A DNA stretch of 64,000 nucleotides from Marinobacter sediminum (lineage in GTDB: Bacteria > Pseudomonadota > Gammaproteobacteria > Pseudomonadales > Oleiphilaceae), in assembly GCF_016820575.1 (NCBI RefSeq), contig NZ_JAEMQH010000002.1, positions 1,262,933 through 1,326,932 on the forward strand. Reading direction: 5' to 3'. Within the stretch, counting starts at the first letter, position 1. Each line of letters starts with the position of its first letter. The position numbers and the translations under genes are program-made. Shown one piece after another: positions 1 to 8,662 of this stretch. Under the pieces are notes generated by a model, which worked only from the letters and a program-made list of their open reading frames with translations, was not told the DNA's origin and made no database searches.

Positions 1-420
1 GGACACGAAGTTGTACATCCGCATGGACCAGGTGAACTTGAAGAAAGCGTAGATGAACACCACCAGCAACAGCACCATCCGGAGCTCCCAGATTTCACGG
101 CTGGGCAAGGTGCCGAATGGCAGGGTGCTGAATACCTCCATCACTTCCTGGGTATAACCCAGGGCGGTGATGATACCCGCCAGGATCAGAAGACAACTGG
201 ACGCGAAAAAGGCACCATTACGCTCAAGGTTACCCACCACCGAAGCATCTGCGATGCGGTTTTCACGGCGTAGCATCACACGCATCCAGTCTTCCCGATA
301 CATATCCAGCGTATTAGAAAGGCACGGACGGTCACTTGCCCGACGCCGGGAGTACACGGTGTACCCCAGCCAGCAGGTCAGAAACCAGAGCAACGCAATT
401 ACTTCGAGAATATTACCCAT
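1..420 (-). CDS. DUF599 family inner-membrane protein (3' end cut by window)
   Basis: The first 140 codons of a minus-strand gene are visible; its C-terminus lies beyond the window edge. The protein opens with a hydrophobic segment (residues about 4-20), followed by a basic, conserved block with the motifs PCLSNTLDMYREDWM and RRENRIADA. Two further hydrophobic segments follow, at about 75-95 and 115-130. This layout matches the DUF599 family of small membrane proteins, whose function is unknown. The ATG at 418-420 directly opens the conserved N-terminus. The gene is divergent from the downstream metalloprotease across a 202-bp gap. The family call is fairly secure; no function can be given. 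Confidence 0.8.
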   Translation of the reverse strand, partial: MGNILEVIALLWFLTCWLGYTVYSRRRASDRPCLSNTLDMYREDWMRVMLRRENRIADASVVGNLERNGAFFASSCLLILAGIITALGYTQEVMEVFSTLPFGTLPSREIWELRMVLLLVVFIYAFFKFTWSMRMYNFVS

Positions 421-622
421 AGGCCGCCTTTGGTAGAAAATGCACAATCAAATGGTGCTGGAACAGGCACTTATAATACGCTAAGGGCCTTTACGTCACC
501 AGAACGACGGGGGATTTTCAGGCCGCCCCAGCCATGCAATCATGTAGCTAACGTGAAGGACACGATGAGGCGATAAGACTCCGATCTGTCCGCCTGGAAG
601 CCATTCAAAAAGGGAGTTTCGT

Positions 623-1900
623 GTGAATCAGTACCTCTTGCAACGCTGCATCGCCCCGGTAGTGGTGGCGCTGTCGCTGACCGCTTGTTCGGTCAATCCG
701 GTTACCGGTGAAAAACAGTTATCGCTGATCCCGGAAAGCCAGGAACTGTCCATGGGCGCGGAGCAATACACCCCGACCCAGCAAACCCAGGGTGGTCAGT
801 TCTACATGGATCCGGAACTCGCTCTTTATGTTCGCGAGGTTGGCCAGAAACTGGCGGAGGTCAGTGACCGGCCGGATTTGCCCTATGAGTTTGTAGTGCT
901 GAACAGCAGCACGCCGAATGCCTGGGCGCTGCCCGGCGGTAAAATTGCCATTAACCGGGGCCTGCTGACCAAGTTGGACGACGAAGCACAGCTGGCCTCC
1001 GTCCTCGGCCATGAAATTGTCCATGCCGCTGCCCGTCACAGTGTTCAACGTATGCAGCAAAGCATGTTGATCAGCGCCGGCGTTGCCGGCCTGGGCTTTG
1101 CCCTGTCCGACAATGAGTGGGCTGGCGTGCTGATGGGCGGTGCGGCGCTGGGCGCCCAACTAGCGCTGGCGCAGTACAGCCAGTCGGACGAACTTGAGTC
1201 CGACTACTACGGCATCCTGTATATGAAAAAGGCGGGCTACGACCCCACCGCCGCGGTTGAACTGCAGCAGCTGTTCCTCGAGCTGTCAGAAGGTCGTGAT
1301 AGCAGCTTCATTCAAGGCATGTTTGCCACACACCCGCCGTCAGCAAAACGGGTTCAGCGAAATCGGGAACTGGTCGACGAGATTGGAGTTGGCGGCTATC
1401 GGGGCGAGGATGTCTACGAGCGCAAGCTGGCGACCCTCCGCAAACTCCAGCCTGCCTATGACGCCCACGACGAGGCCCTCAAACTGGCCTCGGACGGCAA
1501 TATGGACGCAGCCCTGAAAAAGGTCAACGAGGCCATTCGACTGGCCCCGGATGAGGCCATGTTCTATACCCTGCGCGGCCGGATCTACAACGAGCAGGAG
1601 AAGCTGCAACAAGCCTCAGACGATTTCGACAAGGCTGTATCGCTGTACCCGGAAATGTTCGTGTATAGGATCTATAACGGTCTGAATGCGTTGGAGCTGA
1701 ACAACCTCGATAAGGCCCGCACTAACCTTGAGCGCGCCAACCAGGTGGTACCCACTTCTATCGCTTACCTGCGCCTGGGCGACATCGCCGCGCGGCAGAA
1801 CCGCCGGGACGAGGCCATCGCCTATTACGGCAAGGCAGCCGAAGCAGGCGGTGAGATCGCCAAGGAAGCCCAGCAGAAACTCGAGGCGCTCAGAAACTAG
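623..1900 (+). CDS. M48 family metalloprotease lipoprotein with TPR repeats (BepA/YfgC-like)
   Basis: This is a predicted periplasmic zinc protease anchored as a lipoprotein. Residues 1-21 form a signal peptide ending in a lipobox (LTAC) with Cys22 as the lipidated residue. The zinc-binding motif HEIVH lies at 130-134, and the ELESD segment near residue 195 supplies the third ligand, as in M48 peptidases. The C-terminal third (about 275-425) consists of tetratricopeptide repeats, for example the block around RLAPDEAMFYTLRGRIY. The metalloprotease-TPR layout resembles BepA, which works in outer-membrane protein quality control; that role is inferred here. The start is GTG, with AGGGAG six bases upstream. 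The gene stands alone and is followed by a strong terminator. Confidence 0.9.
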   Translation: MNQYLLQRCIAPVVVALSLTACSVNPVTGEKQLSLIPESQELSMGAEQYTPTQQTQGGQFYMDPELALYVREVGQKLAEVSDRPDLPYEFVVLNSSTPNAWALPGGKIAINRGLLTKLDDEAQLASVLGHEIVHAAARHSVQRMQQSMLISAGVAGLGFALSDNEWAGVLMGGAALGAQLALAQYSQSDELESDYYGILYMKKAGYDPTAAVELQQLFLELSEGRDSSFIQGMFATHPPSAKRVQRNRELVDEIGVGGYRGEDVYERKLATLRKLQPAYDAHDEALKLASDGNMDAALKKVNEAIRLAPDEAMFYTLRGRIYNEQEKLQQASDDFDKAVSLYPEMFVYRIYNGLNALELNNLDKARTNLERANQVVPTSIAYLRLGDIAARQNRRDEAIAYYGKAAEAGGEIAKEAQQKLEALRN

Positions 1901-1931
1901 GCCCCAAATTGAACGAAACGAATTGAGCAAA

Positions 1932-1967
1932 AAGAGCCGACGGAGCCCCTCCGCCGGCTCTTTTTTT
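1932..1967 (+). terminator. Rho-independent terminator after the M48 protease
   Basis: AGAGCCG-ACGGAG pairs with CTCCG-CCGGCTCT around a short CCC loop, and the stem is followed directly by seven T residues. It begins about 30 bases after the stop codon of the M48 protease gene. Confidence 0.9.
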
Positions 1968-2025
1968 ACGGTTTCTCCATGAGTTGACCGCACTGACGCC
2001 CATTACCTGTCATCACTACATTGAC

Positions 2026-2047
2026 TTTTAGAGCAATAACTCTAAAA
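2026..2047. promoter_or_regulatory. Perfect 8-bp inverted repeat upstream of the SCP2-like/alcohol dehydrogenase pair
   Basis: TTTTAGAG, a six-base spacer, then CTCTAAAA form a perfect inverted repeat 25 bases before the ATG at 2073. A TTGACT hexamer at 2021-2026 could be a -35 element, which would place the repeat between -35 and -10; the -10 itself is weak. It could be an operator for a regulator of this operon. There is no T-tract or GC-rich stem, so a terminator is unlikely. Confidence 0.4.
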
Positions 2048-2072
2048 ATCAGATTACACAAACAACAAGTGG

Positions 2073-2627
2073 ATGGCAGCAATGCTGGCGAAACGTATCC
2101 AACCAATGGTATCCCAGGCTCGACGCCTGTATGTCGAGCTGATGTTCCAGGTAATGGGACGGGCCCTTCAGGCCGTGAGTGAAGTCGATGATGCAGTAAA
2201 AAAAGAGACCCAGGCCCTGCCAGCGGGTTTCCTTTTCGAAATGATGGTGATGCCGAACGGTCCGCGTCTGATTGTGGAACATACCGGTCTGGGACGCCTT
2301 CATTACCACGGCGCCTCTGCGCCCCGACCGGTCGATCTGTCGATTCAGTTCAAGCACATCGCCCACGCCTTTCTGGTTCTGTCGTTTCAGGAGAAGACGG
2401 CGGTGGCCTTTGCCAATGACCGAATGCTGGTAGACGGCGACATCAGTTACGCCGTGCGCATGACCCGTGTGCTGAACCGGCTGGAATCGTTCATTCTGCC
2501 CAAACTCATTGCCGAACGAGCAGTCAAGGAATACCCCAGCAATCTGCACCTGCCGCACAAGCTGATCAGTGCAGTGCGAATCTACCTGAAAGTTGCCACT
2601 AATTTTGTTGAGACGGTGAGAGCGTAA
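2073..2627 (+). CDS. Hypothetical protein, possibly SCP2-like lipid-binding
   Basis: A 184-residue soluble protein with no signal peptide. The middle and C-terminal part, around residues 85-150 (FKHIAHAFLVLSF, a DGDISYAVRM block, then RLESFILPK), resembles SCP2-type lipid-binding domains such as that of UbiT; this is a weak reading from pattern alone. The stop codon overlaps the start of the following alcohol dehydrogenase (TAATG), so the two are probably translationally coupled. That suggests a job linked to the dehydrogenase, for example handling a hydrophobic alcohol or aldehyde substrate, but this is inference. Confidence 0.6.
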   Translation: MAAMLAKRIQPMVSQARRLYVELMFQVMGRALQAVSEVDDAVKKETQALPAGFLFEMMVMPNGPRLIVEHTGLGRLHYHGASAPRPVDLSIQFKHIAHAFLVLSFQEKTAVAFANDRMLVDGDISYAVRMTRVLNRLESFILPKLIAERAVKEYPSNLHLPHKLISAVRIYLKVATNFVETVRA

Positions 2628-3814
2628 TGACCCAAAAATATTATGAGTTCTTCTGCCCGGTCAAAGTCATCGCCGGCAAATCCGCCCTTGAGCACATTCC
2701 CTACGAGCTCACGGGTCTGGCCGCAAAGCGGCCAATGATCGTGACCGACAAGGGCGTTCGGGCAGCGGGCTTGCTGGATCCGGTCATCGCCGCCTGTGAA
2801 GAGAGTGGTCTGGAGATCGTCACCATTTACGATGACGTGCCGCCGGATTCCTCCACAACCGTAGTTCGGGACATCGCCGGCATCTATCGCCAGGAAAAGT
2901 GCGACTCGATCATCGCCGTAGGCGGCGGCTCTGCCATCGATACTGGCAAGGCCGTAAACATTCTGGTATCTGAGGGTGGCGATGACATCGCCAAGTACAG
3001 CGGTGCCGGTGTTATCAAACACCCGCTGAAGCCGTTCTTCGTGGTGCCCACCACTGCCGGCACCGGGTCTGAGGTAACTTCCGTTGCCGTCATCACCGAC
3101 GAAGCCAAGGGCGTGAAACTGCCCTTCACGTCGTCGTTCCTGCTGCCCAATGCGGCCATCATTGATCCCCGCATGACCCTGACCCTGCCACCGCACATCA
3201 CCGCCGCAACCGCCATGGACGCCATGACCCATGCCGTTGAGGCGTTCACCTGCATGGCCAAGAATCCGCTCAGCGATGCCTATGCCACCGCTGCCGTGAA
3301 GAAAGTCAGTCGGTCGCTGCTGTCCGTCATGGACAACCCGAAAGACGTGGATGGCCGACTCGAACTTGCCCAGGCGTCCACCATGGCCGGCATTGCCTTC
3401 TCCAACTCCATGGTTGGTCTGGTGCACGCCTTGGGCCACGCGACCGGCGCTATCTGCCACCTGCCCCACGGCCTGTGCATGAGTCTTTACCTGCCGTACG
3501 TGCTCGAGTACAACCTCGAGACCATACGCGAACCGCTGGGCGACTTACTGCTGTCACTCGAGGGCCCTGAGGTGTTCTCGGCAACGCCAGCAGCCCGCCG
3601 GGCCGAAGCCAGCATCTCGGCGCTGCGCAAGCTGCGGGACCAACTGCACAAGCGCTGCCAGTTGCCCCGCACACTCAAGGAAACCGGTAAGGTCTCCGAA
3701 GACCAACGAAACCAGATTGCAGAGATGGCCCTGGACGACGGTGCCATCATGTTCAATCCAAAAGAAGTTTCCCTGGAGGACGCCCGAGCGGTATTGCAAC
3801 GGGCCTGGGCCTAA
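2627..3814 (+). CDS. Iron-containing (group III) alcohol dehydrogenase
   Basis: An NAD(P)-dependent alcohol/aldehyde oxidoreductase of 395 residues, the usual family length. The cofactor-binding GGGSAID motif lies at 99-105. Predicted metal ligands are Asp198 and His202 (in AMDAMTHAVEAF) plus His267 and His281 (in VHALGHATGAICHLPHG), spaced as in FucO-type enzymes. It overlaps the upstream SCP2-like gene by one base (TAATG), so the two form an operon. The substrate cannot be read from sequence. In oil-degrading marine bacteria such enzymes often act on medium or long-chain alcohols, which would fit a lipid-binding partner, but this is inferred. Confidence 0.92.
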   Translation: MTQKYYEFFCPVKVIAGKSALEHIPYELTGLAAKRPMIVTDKGVRAAGLLDPVIAACEESGLEIVTIYDDVPPDSSTTVVRDIAGIYRQEKCDSIIAVGGGSAIDTGKAVNILVSEGGDDIAKYSGAGVIKHPLKPFFVVPTTAGTGSEVTSVAVITDEAKGVKLPFTSSFLLPNAAIIDPRMTLTLPPHITAATAMDAMTHAVEAFTCMAKNPLSDAYATAAVKKVSRSLLSVMDNPKDVDGRLELAQASTMAGIAFSNSMVGLVHALGHATGAICHLPHGLCMSLYLPYVLEYNLETIREPLGDLLLSLEGPEVFSATPAARRAEASISALRKLRDQLHKRCQLPRTLKETGKVSEDQRNQIAEMALDDGAIMFNPKEVSLEDARAVLQRAWA

Positions 3815-3942
3815 TCTCCTCCCGCCAGGGGCCTTATCCGGTCCCTGGCTCCCTATCATTGAAGTTTCCCCGCAAAAACGTGACACTGATTCCTACACTG
3901 GCAGGACGGCCGGACACTTTCCAGTAACAAGGGTCCAGCATA

Positions 3943-4719
3943 ATGATGAGAAATCGGTCGAACCGACTGGCCTATTTCCCACAACTGGTTATTACCTTCG
4001 TGTGGGTCTTGGCCCTCAGCTTTAACACCAGCGCGGCCTCACATCAGAAAACCTTCCGCTTCAACGTTTCTCCTAACGGCTATCCACCGTACCTGATTGT
4101 TGAGCAGGAACAGCCTTCCGGAATTATTTGGGATGTCGTCTCACTGATTGGTCAGCGACTAAACTATAACGTCGTGCCCAAAAAAGTACCCAGAAAGCGC
4201 GTCGACCAGATGTTGCTGGACGGGGTGATAGACGGAACCTCACGAGCCCGTGAGTGGACCGAAAACCCCAACCGTTTCCTGTTCACCGATTCGGTGGTGC
4301 CCATTGAAGAAGTGTTCTTTGTGCCCAGGGAATCGAAGCTGGAATACCGATCCCCGCAAGATCTTTATTCGAAAACCGTGGTGACCCACCTGGGCTATCA
4401 CTATCCGGAACTTCAGGTTCATTTTGATGCGGGAAACATCCGCCGTTTCGATGTTCCCAAGGATCAGGACATGTTTACTTTTGTCCTTCACGGAGACCGG
4501 TTTGACGCCGCTGTCGCCGACCGGCTAGTAGGCCAGTGGATACTTAAAAAACAAGGTCTTCAGGACCAATTCCGGAGCACTCGCCGGGGCATTAGCCAGG
4601 TTGATTTTCGGATCATGCTGCGGAAAGACTCGAAAGCGTTTGTTGATGCCTTCAATGCAGAGTTAAAGAGCATCCGCGAGAACGGCGAACTGGACGCCAT
4701 CCTCGCGAAATATCGCTAG
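3943..4719 (+). CDS. Family 3 extracellular solute-binding protein
   Basis: A periplasmic amino-acid-type binding protein (SBP_bac_3 fold) of 258 residues. Residues 1 to about 29 form a signal peptide ending near NTSAAS. The mature start has the classic N-terminal lobe pattern (FRFNVSPNGYPPYL, then SGIIWDVVSLIGQRL). The C-terminal LKSIRENGELDAILAKY is also typical. No ABC permease or ATPase for this class lies next to it, so it may be an orphan binding protein or act as a sensor input. It ends 8 bases before the convergent ybbP stop. The ligand cannot be predicted. Confidence 0.85.
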   Translation: MMRNRSNRLAYFPQLVITFVWVLALSFNTSAASHQKTFRFNVSPNGYPPYLIVEQEQPSGIIWDVVSLIGQRLNYNVVPKKVPRKRVDQMLLDGVIDGTSRAREWTENPNRFLFTDSVVPIEEVFFVPRESKLEYRSPQDLYSKTVVTHLGYHYPELQVHFDAGNIRRFDVPKDQDMFTFVLHGDRFDAAVADRLVGQWILKKQGLQDQFRSTRRGISQVDFRIMLRKDSKAFVDAFNAELKSIRENGELDAILAKYR

Positions 4720-4727
4720 CCTGCCGA

Positions 4728-7214
4728 TTACTCCAGCCGACGAAGCAACAACATCGGCGACACATTCAGCACCGGGCGCAATTGCCAACGGCCAAAGAAC
4801 GCCAGCACCAGGGCGCTGATCAGCGGCACCGGCAAGACCACCTGCCAGTGCCAGCTGAATGAGCCCTCAAACATCCGGAACTGCAACGCCCAGACCGCGA
4901 CTTCCGCGGCCGCGACACCCAACACCCCGGCGAAACCACCCAGCAGGGCAAACTCCAGCATCGTACTGCGCACCAACAACGACTGCCGGCCGCCCAAGGT
5001 CCGAAGCAAGGCCCCCTCTCTCTGCCGGTCATGCAGGGTGGCACTCACCACGGCCGCCATCACCACCAGTGCCGCAGCCAGAATCAGAGCCAGTATCGCC
5101 TCGATGGCCTGAGTGACTTGGCGAACGATCTGCTGGATGCGGTCAATGATGTGATCAATCTCCAGCACCGAAATGGTCGGGAAGCTCCTGGAGAACGCAT
5201 TCAATGCCGTCTTCTCATCCGACGGCAGATAGAAACTGGTGATCCAGGTGGCCGGCATGTCGGTCAGGCCGCCATCCGGAGGAAACGCCATGTAAAAATT
5301 GGGCTTCATGCTATCCCATTGCACGGTGCGGATGCTGGTAACCGGTTCCGTTACTTTTTCCGAGCCGATGGTGAACGTCAACCGATCACCCAGAGCCAGA
5401 CCCAGTTTCTCCGCCAATTCGGCTTCAACAGAAACCCCATCAACGTCACCTTGGCCAAACCACTGGCCCTGCACGATCTCGTTATCCTCAGGCAACGCCG
5501 ACATCCAGGTCAGGTTCAGTTCACGGTTAAGGGCGCCAATTCGCTCATCCTTGCTGACCGCTTCCTTGACCGGCTCGCCATTGAGCTCGGTCAATCGGCC
5601 CCTCACCATAGGGTATAACTGGTTTAGCGGTTGTCCGCGCTCCTGCCAGAACGCACCAACCTCTTCCACGGCATCCGGCGCGATGTTGATCAGGAAATGG
5701 TTGGGGGCGTTTTCCGGCAGTTGCGCCTGCCAGTCGTTCAGTAACGATGTGCGCACCAACACCAGGGTTGCCGCCAGCATCAGCGTCATGGCAAAAACGG
5801 CCATCTGCGACAGGCTGGCCCGACGGTGACGATACAAACCCACAAGTGCCAGGCGCCAGGCATTGCCGCCGCCCCGTACTTTGCGTAACAGGGCAACCAG
5901 AAGCCAACCCAGCAGTCCGAGCGCGCCCAACAGCAACGCAAGACCAGCTAACAGCGACACCACCAGGCTAATCTCGCCGGCATACAGCCAAACCAGACCA
6001 AAAACCGCAAGGATGGCAATCGCTGCATCCGTCAAAGCACCACGTCCCGCCTCTCCGGGCTGGCTCCGAAGCACTCGCATGGCCGGCACATCCCGCAGCC
6101 TGCGAATGGGGGGGTAGGCAAACGCAAACAGGGACACCAGCGCAGTCAACAACGCCGGGATCAGGGCCTGCGGCGACAGGTGGAATTCAACCGGTCGCTC
6201 CAACACCTCACTCAGCAATCGGGTAAGCAGCCAGAACAACGGCAGGGCCACCATCAAGCCGCCCACCACGCCAGTTACGCCCCACAGCACCAGTCGGCGC
6301 AGATAGAGTCGGCCAATGCCGCGGCTACGCACACCCAGGGTTTTCAGTAGCGCGACGGTGTCCCGCTGCGCCAGCGCGTATTGTCGGCTGGCCACCGCCA
6401 CGGCCACGGCCGCAAGCAACACCGCAAGGCTGCCACCCAGTAACAAGAAGCGCTCAGCGCGTTCCAGGGACCGAGAGAAGGTCTCGCCATCGCGAACGCC
6501 CTCCCACTCGTGGCTGGGCTCCAGACGCGGCTCCAGCCATTGGTAATAGTCTTCAATAACCGTGTCGTCGCCGGCAAACAGGTACACATACTCGACCCGG
6601 CTGCCTTCCTGAATCACACCGGTAGAGGTCACGTCGTCGACGTGCATCATTACCCTTGGAGCCAGCGCCGACAGCCGGAACCCTCCATCCGGTTCCCGCA
6701 CCAGCAACGACGACACTTTGAGATTCCGGTTACCCACTTCCAGAGAATCGCCGATTTCCAGCTCCAACAGGCGCAGCAATCTCGGATTGATCCACACCTC
6801 GCCCGGTGGAGGCCCCGAGCGTACCAGCTCTCTGGGCTGCTCCGGAGCAGCCTGGGTTTCAATTTGGCCGCGCAGGGGGTATTCATCGCTGACCGCTTTC
6901 ACCGAAACCAGCTGGAATCCGCCGGCGCCAAAAACCATGGTGGAAAACTCCACCATGCGACCGGTCTCAAGCCCACGAGACTGCGCCTCGGTGAGCCAGT
7001 CAGGCGGTATTTCCCGGCCATTTTCCGCCTCCAGCTGACGGTCTGCCGCCAAAAACGAACTTGCCGACGACACCAGAGTGCGCTGCAACTGCGCCGCAAA
7101 CAGCGCGATGGTGGCGACCGTGGCCACGGCAATGATGAGTGCTACCAGCACCACCCGTACGTCACGTTCGCGCCAGTCCCGGCGCACTGACATTAATTTC
7201 CGTGCAGCGGCCAT
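4728..7214 (-). CDS. ybbP: YbbP-like ABC transporter permease (FtsX/MacB-type)
   Basis: A large permease of 828 residues. It has a transmembrane segment near 20-45, a long periplasmic domain (about 50-250), then two FtsX-type membrane blocks (about 255-480 and 690-825). The family pattern of a conserved basic/LLRTLG segment (ATLHDRQREGALLRTLGGR) is visible in the last block. Its start overlaps the stop of the ATPase gene (ATGA), indicating translational coupling. With the divergent tesA gene this reproduces the tesA / ybbA-ybbP arrangement of Escherichia coli. The family is thought to move or release lipidic or hydrophobic material at the inner membrane; the substrate is not settled. Confidence 0.9.
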   Translation of the reverse strand: MAAARKLMSVRRDWRERDVRVVLVALIIAVATVATIALFAAQLQRTLVSSASSFLAADRQLEAENGREIPPDWLTEAQSRGLETGRMVEFSTMVFGAGGFQLVSVKAVSDEYPLRGQIETQAAPEQPRELVRSGPPPGEVWINPRLLRLLELEIGDSLEVGNRNLKVSSLLVREPDGGFRLSALAPRVMMHVDDVTSTGVIQEGSRVEYVYLFAGDDTVIEDYYQWLEPRLEPSHEWEGVRDGETFSRSLERAERFLLLGGSLAVLLAAVAVAVASRQYALAQRDTVALLKTLGVRSRGIGRLYLRRLVLWGVTGVVGGLMVALPLFWLLTRLLSEVLERPVEFHLSPQALIPALLTALVSLFAFAYPPIRRLRDVPAMRVLRSQPGEAGRGALTDAAIAILAVFGLVWLYAGEISLVVSLLAGLALLLGALGLLGWLLVALLRKVRGGGNAWRLALVGLYRHRRASLSQMAVFAMTLMLAATLVLVRTSLLNDWQAQLPENAPNHFLINIAPDAVEEVGAFWQERGQPLNQLYPMVRGRLTELNGEPVKEAVSKDERIGALNRELNLTWMSALPEDNEIVQGQWFGQGDVDGVSVEAELAEKLGLALGDRLTFTIGSEKVTEPVTSIRTVQWDSMKPNFYMAFPPDGGLTDMPATWITSFYLPSDEKTALNAFSRSFPTISVLEIDHIIDRIQQIVRQVTQAIEAILALILAAALVVMAAVVSATLHDRQREGALLRTLGGRQSLLVRSTMLEFALLGGFAGVLGVAAAEVAVWALQFRMFEGSFSWHWQVVLPVPLISALVLAFFGRWQLRPVLNVSPMLLLRRLE

Positions 7215-7933
7215 CAGTGGGTCAACTCCTCGACCGCCGACGGTTCAGTCAATACACCAGCCTCGATGTGGAACTGACGACTGCAGCGCGCCGCGAGATG
7301 CTCATCGTGAGTAACCATCACCAGCGTAGTGCCCTGCTCCCGGTTCAGCTCCATCAACAGATCCGACACCGATTGCCCGGTGCGGTTGTCCAGATTGCCG
7401 GTGGGTTCATCAGCGAACAGGATGGCAGGATCCGAGGCGAAGGCCCGCGCGATTGCGACTCGCTGCTGTTCTCCCCCGGACAGTTGCCGCGGGCTGTGAT
7501 TAAGCCGTTCCCCCAACCCCACTCGCTCCAGCAGCTCACGCGCCCGGTCTTCGGGCGCCTCGGAGCCGGCCAGTTCCAGCGGCAGCATTACGTTCTCCAA
7601 CGCAGACAGCGCCGGAAGCAGCTGGAACGACTGGAAGACAAACCCGACCCGATGGGCACGAAGCTTGGCGCGCTCGTCTTCCGACAACTGGCTGATCATG
7701 GCACCATCCAGCTCAACGGTGCCGTCGCTGGGCGTATCCAGCCCCGCCAGCAATCCCAGCAAGGTGGTTTTCCCGGAACCGGAGCGACCAACAATCGCCA
7801 CCGATTCGCCGCGATTGATTTCCAGACTGACCCCCTGCAAGATCGTTAACGTATCGGTTTCCAGGCGAACCCGGTGCGTCAGGTTGTCGACCCGCAACAT
7901 CGGTGCTGGACGGTCGGCTTTAACATTGGTCAT
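7214..7933 (-). CDS. ybbA: YbbA-like ABC transporter ATP-binding protein
   Basis: The ATPase subunit of the YbbAP transporter. It contains a Walker A motif (GRSGSGKTT), the ABC signature LSGGEQQRVAIARA, a Walker B with ILFADEPTGNLD, and the switch histidine in MVTHDEHLA. This is the LolD/MacB-like subfamily. The reading frame is open back to 8002, which would overlap the divergent tesA start. I prefer the ATG at 7933, while a GTG at 7942 has a better ribosome site (GGGAG, 5 bases upstream) and is a serious alternative. It is coupled to ybbP by an ATGA overlap. Confidence 0.9.
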   Translation of the reverse strand: MTNVKADRPAPMLRVDNLTHRVRLETDTLTILQGVSLEINRGESVAIVGRSGSGKTTLLGLLAGLDTPSDGTVELDGAMISQLSEDERAKLRAHRVGFVFQSFQLLPALSALENVMLPLELAGSEAPEDRARELLERVGLGERLNHSPRQLSGGEQQRVAIARAFASDPAILFADEPTGNLDNRTGQSVSDLLMELNREQGTTLVMVTHDEHLAARCSRQFHIEAGVLTEPSAVEELTH

Positions 7934-7996
7934 CTGGTTCACGGACACTCCCGATTCTGGGTTCAAATCAACGGATTTAAGGTACTTAATTTGTTT

Positions 7997-8629
7997 ATGC
8001 ATACGGCACGGCTGTGGGTCAGATCAATCCTTTTCATTGCACTGACCTGGTTAATGGCATCAGTGGCTCTGGCCAATCAAAACACACTTCTGATAGTGGG
8101 CGACAGCCTTAGTGCGGCTTACGGTGTTCCGTCGGACCGGGCCTGGGTTCAGCTGCTGCAGGAACGCCTGAACAACAATGGCCTGAGCCAGTGGAACGTC
8201 GTCAATGCCAGCATCAGTGGTGAAACCACCGATGGTGGCGCGCGGCGCCTACCCGGCCTGCTGGCCGATAATAGCCCGGATGTTGTGGTTATTGAGCTTG
8301 GCGGCAACGACGGCCTGCGCGGTTTTCCGCCAAACGTCATTGAGTCCAACCTGGCCCAGATGATCACTCAGGTGCAGGATGCAGGTGCCCGGGCCATCCT
8401 GGTCGGTATGCAGATCCCGCCGAACTACGGCCAACGCTACACCCAGATGTTCGCTGATATCTTTCCGAAACTGTCAGACCGCTATAACACCGCGCTTGTT
8501 CCCTTCTTTTTGCAGGGCGTATACGACCAGGAAGGCATGATGCAGGACGATGGCATTCACCCAAGTGCCGAGGCGCAGCCAAAACTGCTGGAGAACGTGT
8601 GGCCGGTGCTCAAACCAGCCCTAAACTGA
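7997..8629 (+). CDS. tesA: Arylesterase / thioesterase I, GDSL family, periplasmic
   Basis: An SGNH/GDSL hydrolase of 210 residues with thioesterase, esterase and lysophospholipase activity in the family. Residues 1-26 form a signal peptide (hydrophobic core ending MASVALA), so the enzyme is periplasmic. Block I is GDSLSAAYG with nucleophile Ser37, block III is GGND, and block V is DGIHPS carrying the catalytic Asp and His. The ATG at 7997 was chosen because the signal peptide begins there; longer in-frame starts would add an unrelated stretch running into ybbA. It is divergent from ybbA-ybbP, as in many gammaproteobacteria. Confidence 0.92.
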   Translation: MHTARLWVRSILFIALTWLMASVALANQNTLLIVGDSLSAAYGVPSDRAWVQLLQERLNNNGLSQWNVVNASISGETTDGGARRLPGLLADNSPDVVVIELGGNDGLRGFPPNVIESNLAQMITQVQDAGARAILVGMQIPPNYGQRYTQMFADIFPKLSDRYNTALVPFFLQGVYDQEGMMQDDGIHPSAEAQPKLLENVWPVLKPALN

Positions 8630-8632
8630 ACC

Positions 8633-8662
8633 TTCCCTGATCGACTATTCCCTGATCGACTA
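8633..8662. repeat. Tandem duplication of a 15-base unit at a convergent gene junction
   Basis: The 15-mer TTCCCTGATCGACTA occurs twice in perfect tandem (8633-8647 and 8648-8662) between the tesA stop and the stop of the convergent hydrolase gene. The second copy contains the TAG stop codon of the minus-strand gene, so the duplication does not alter either protein. Confidence 0.9.
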
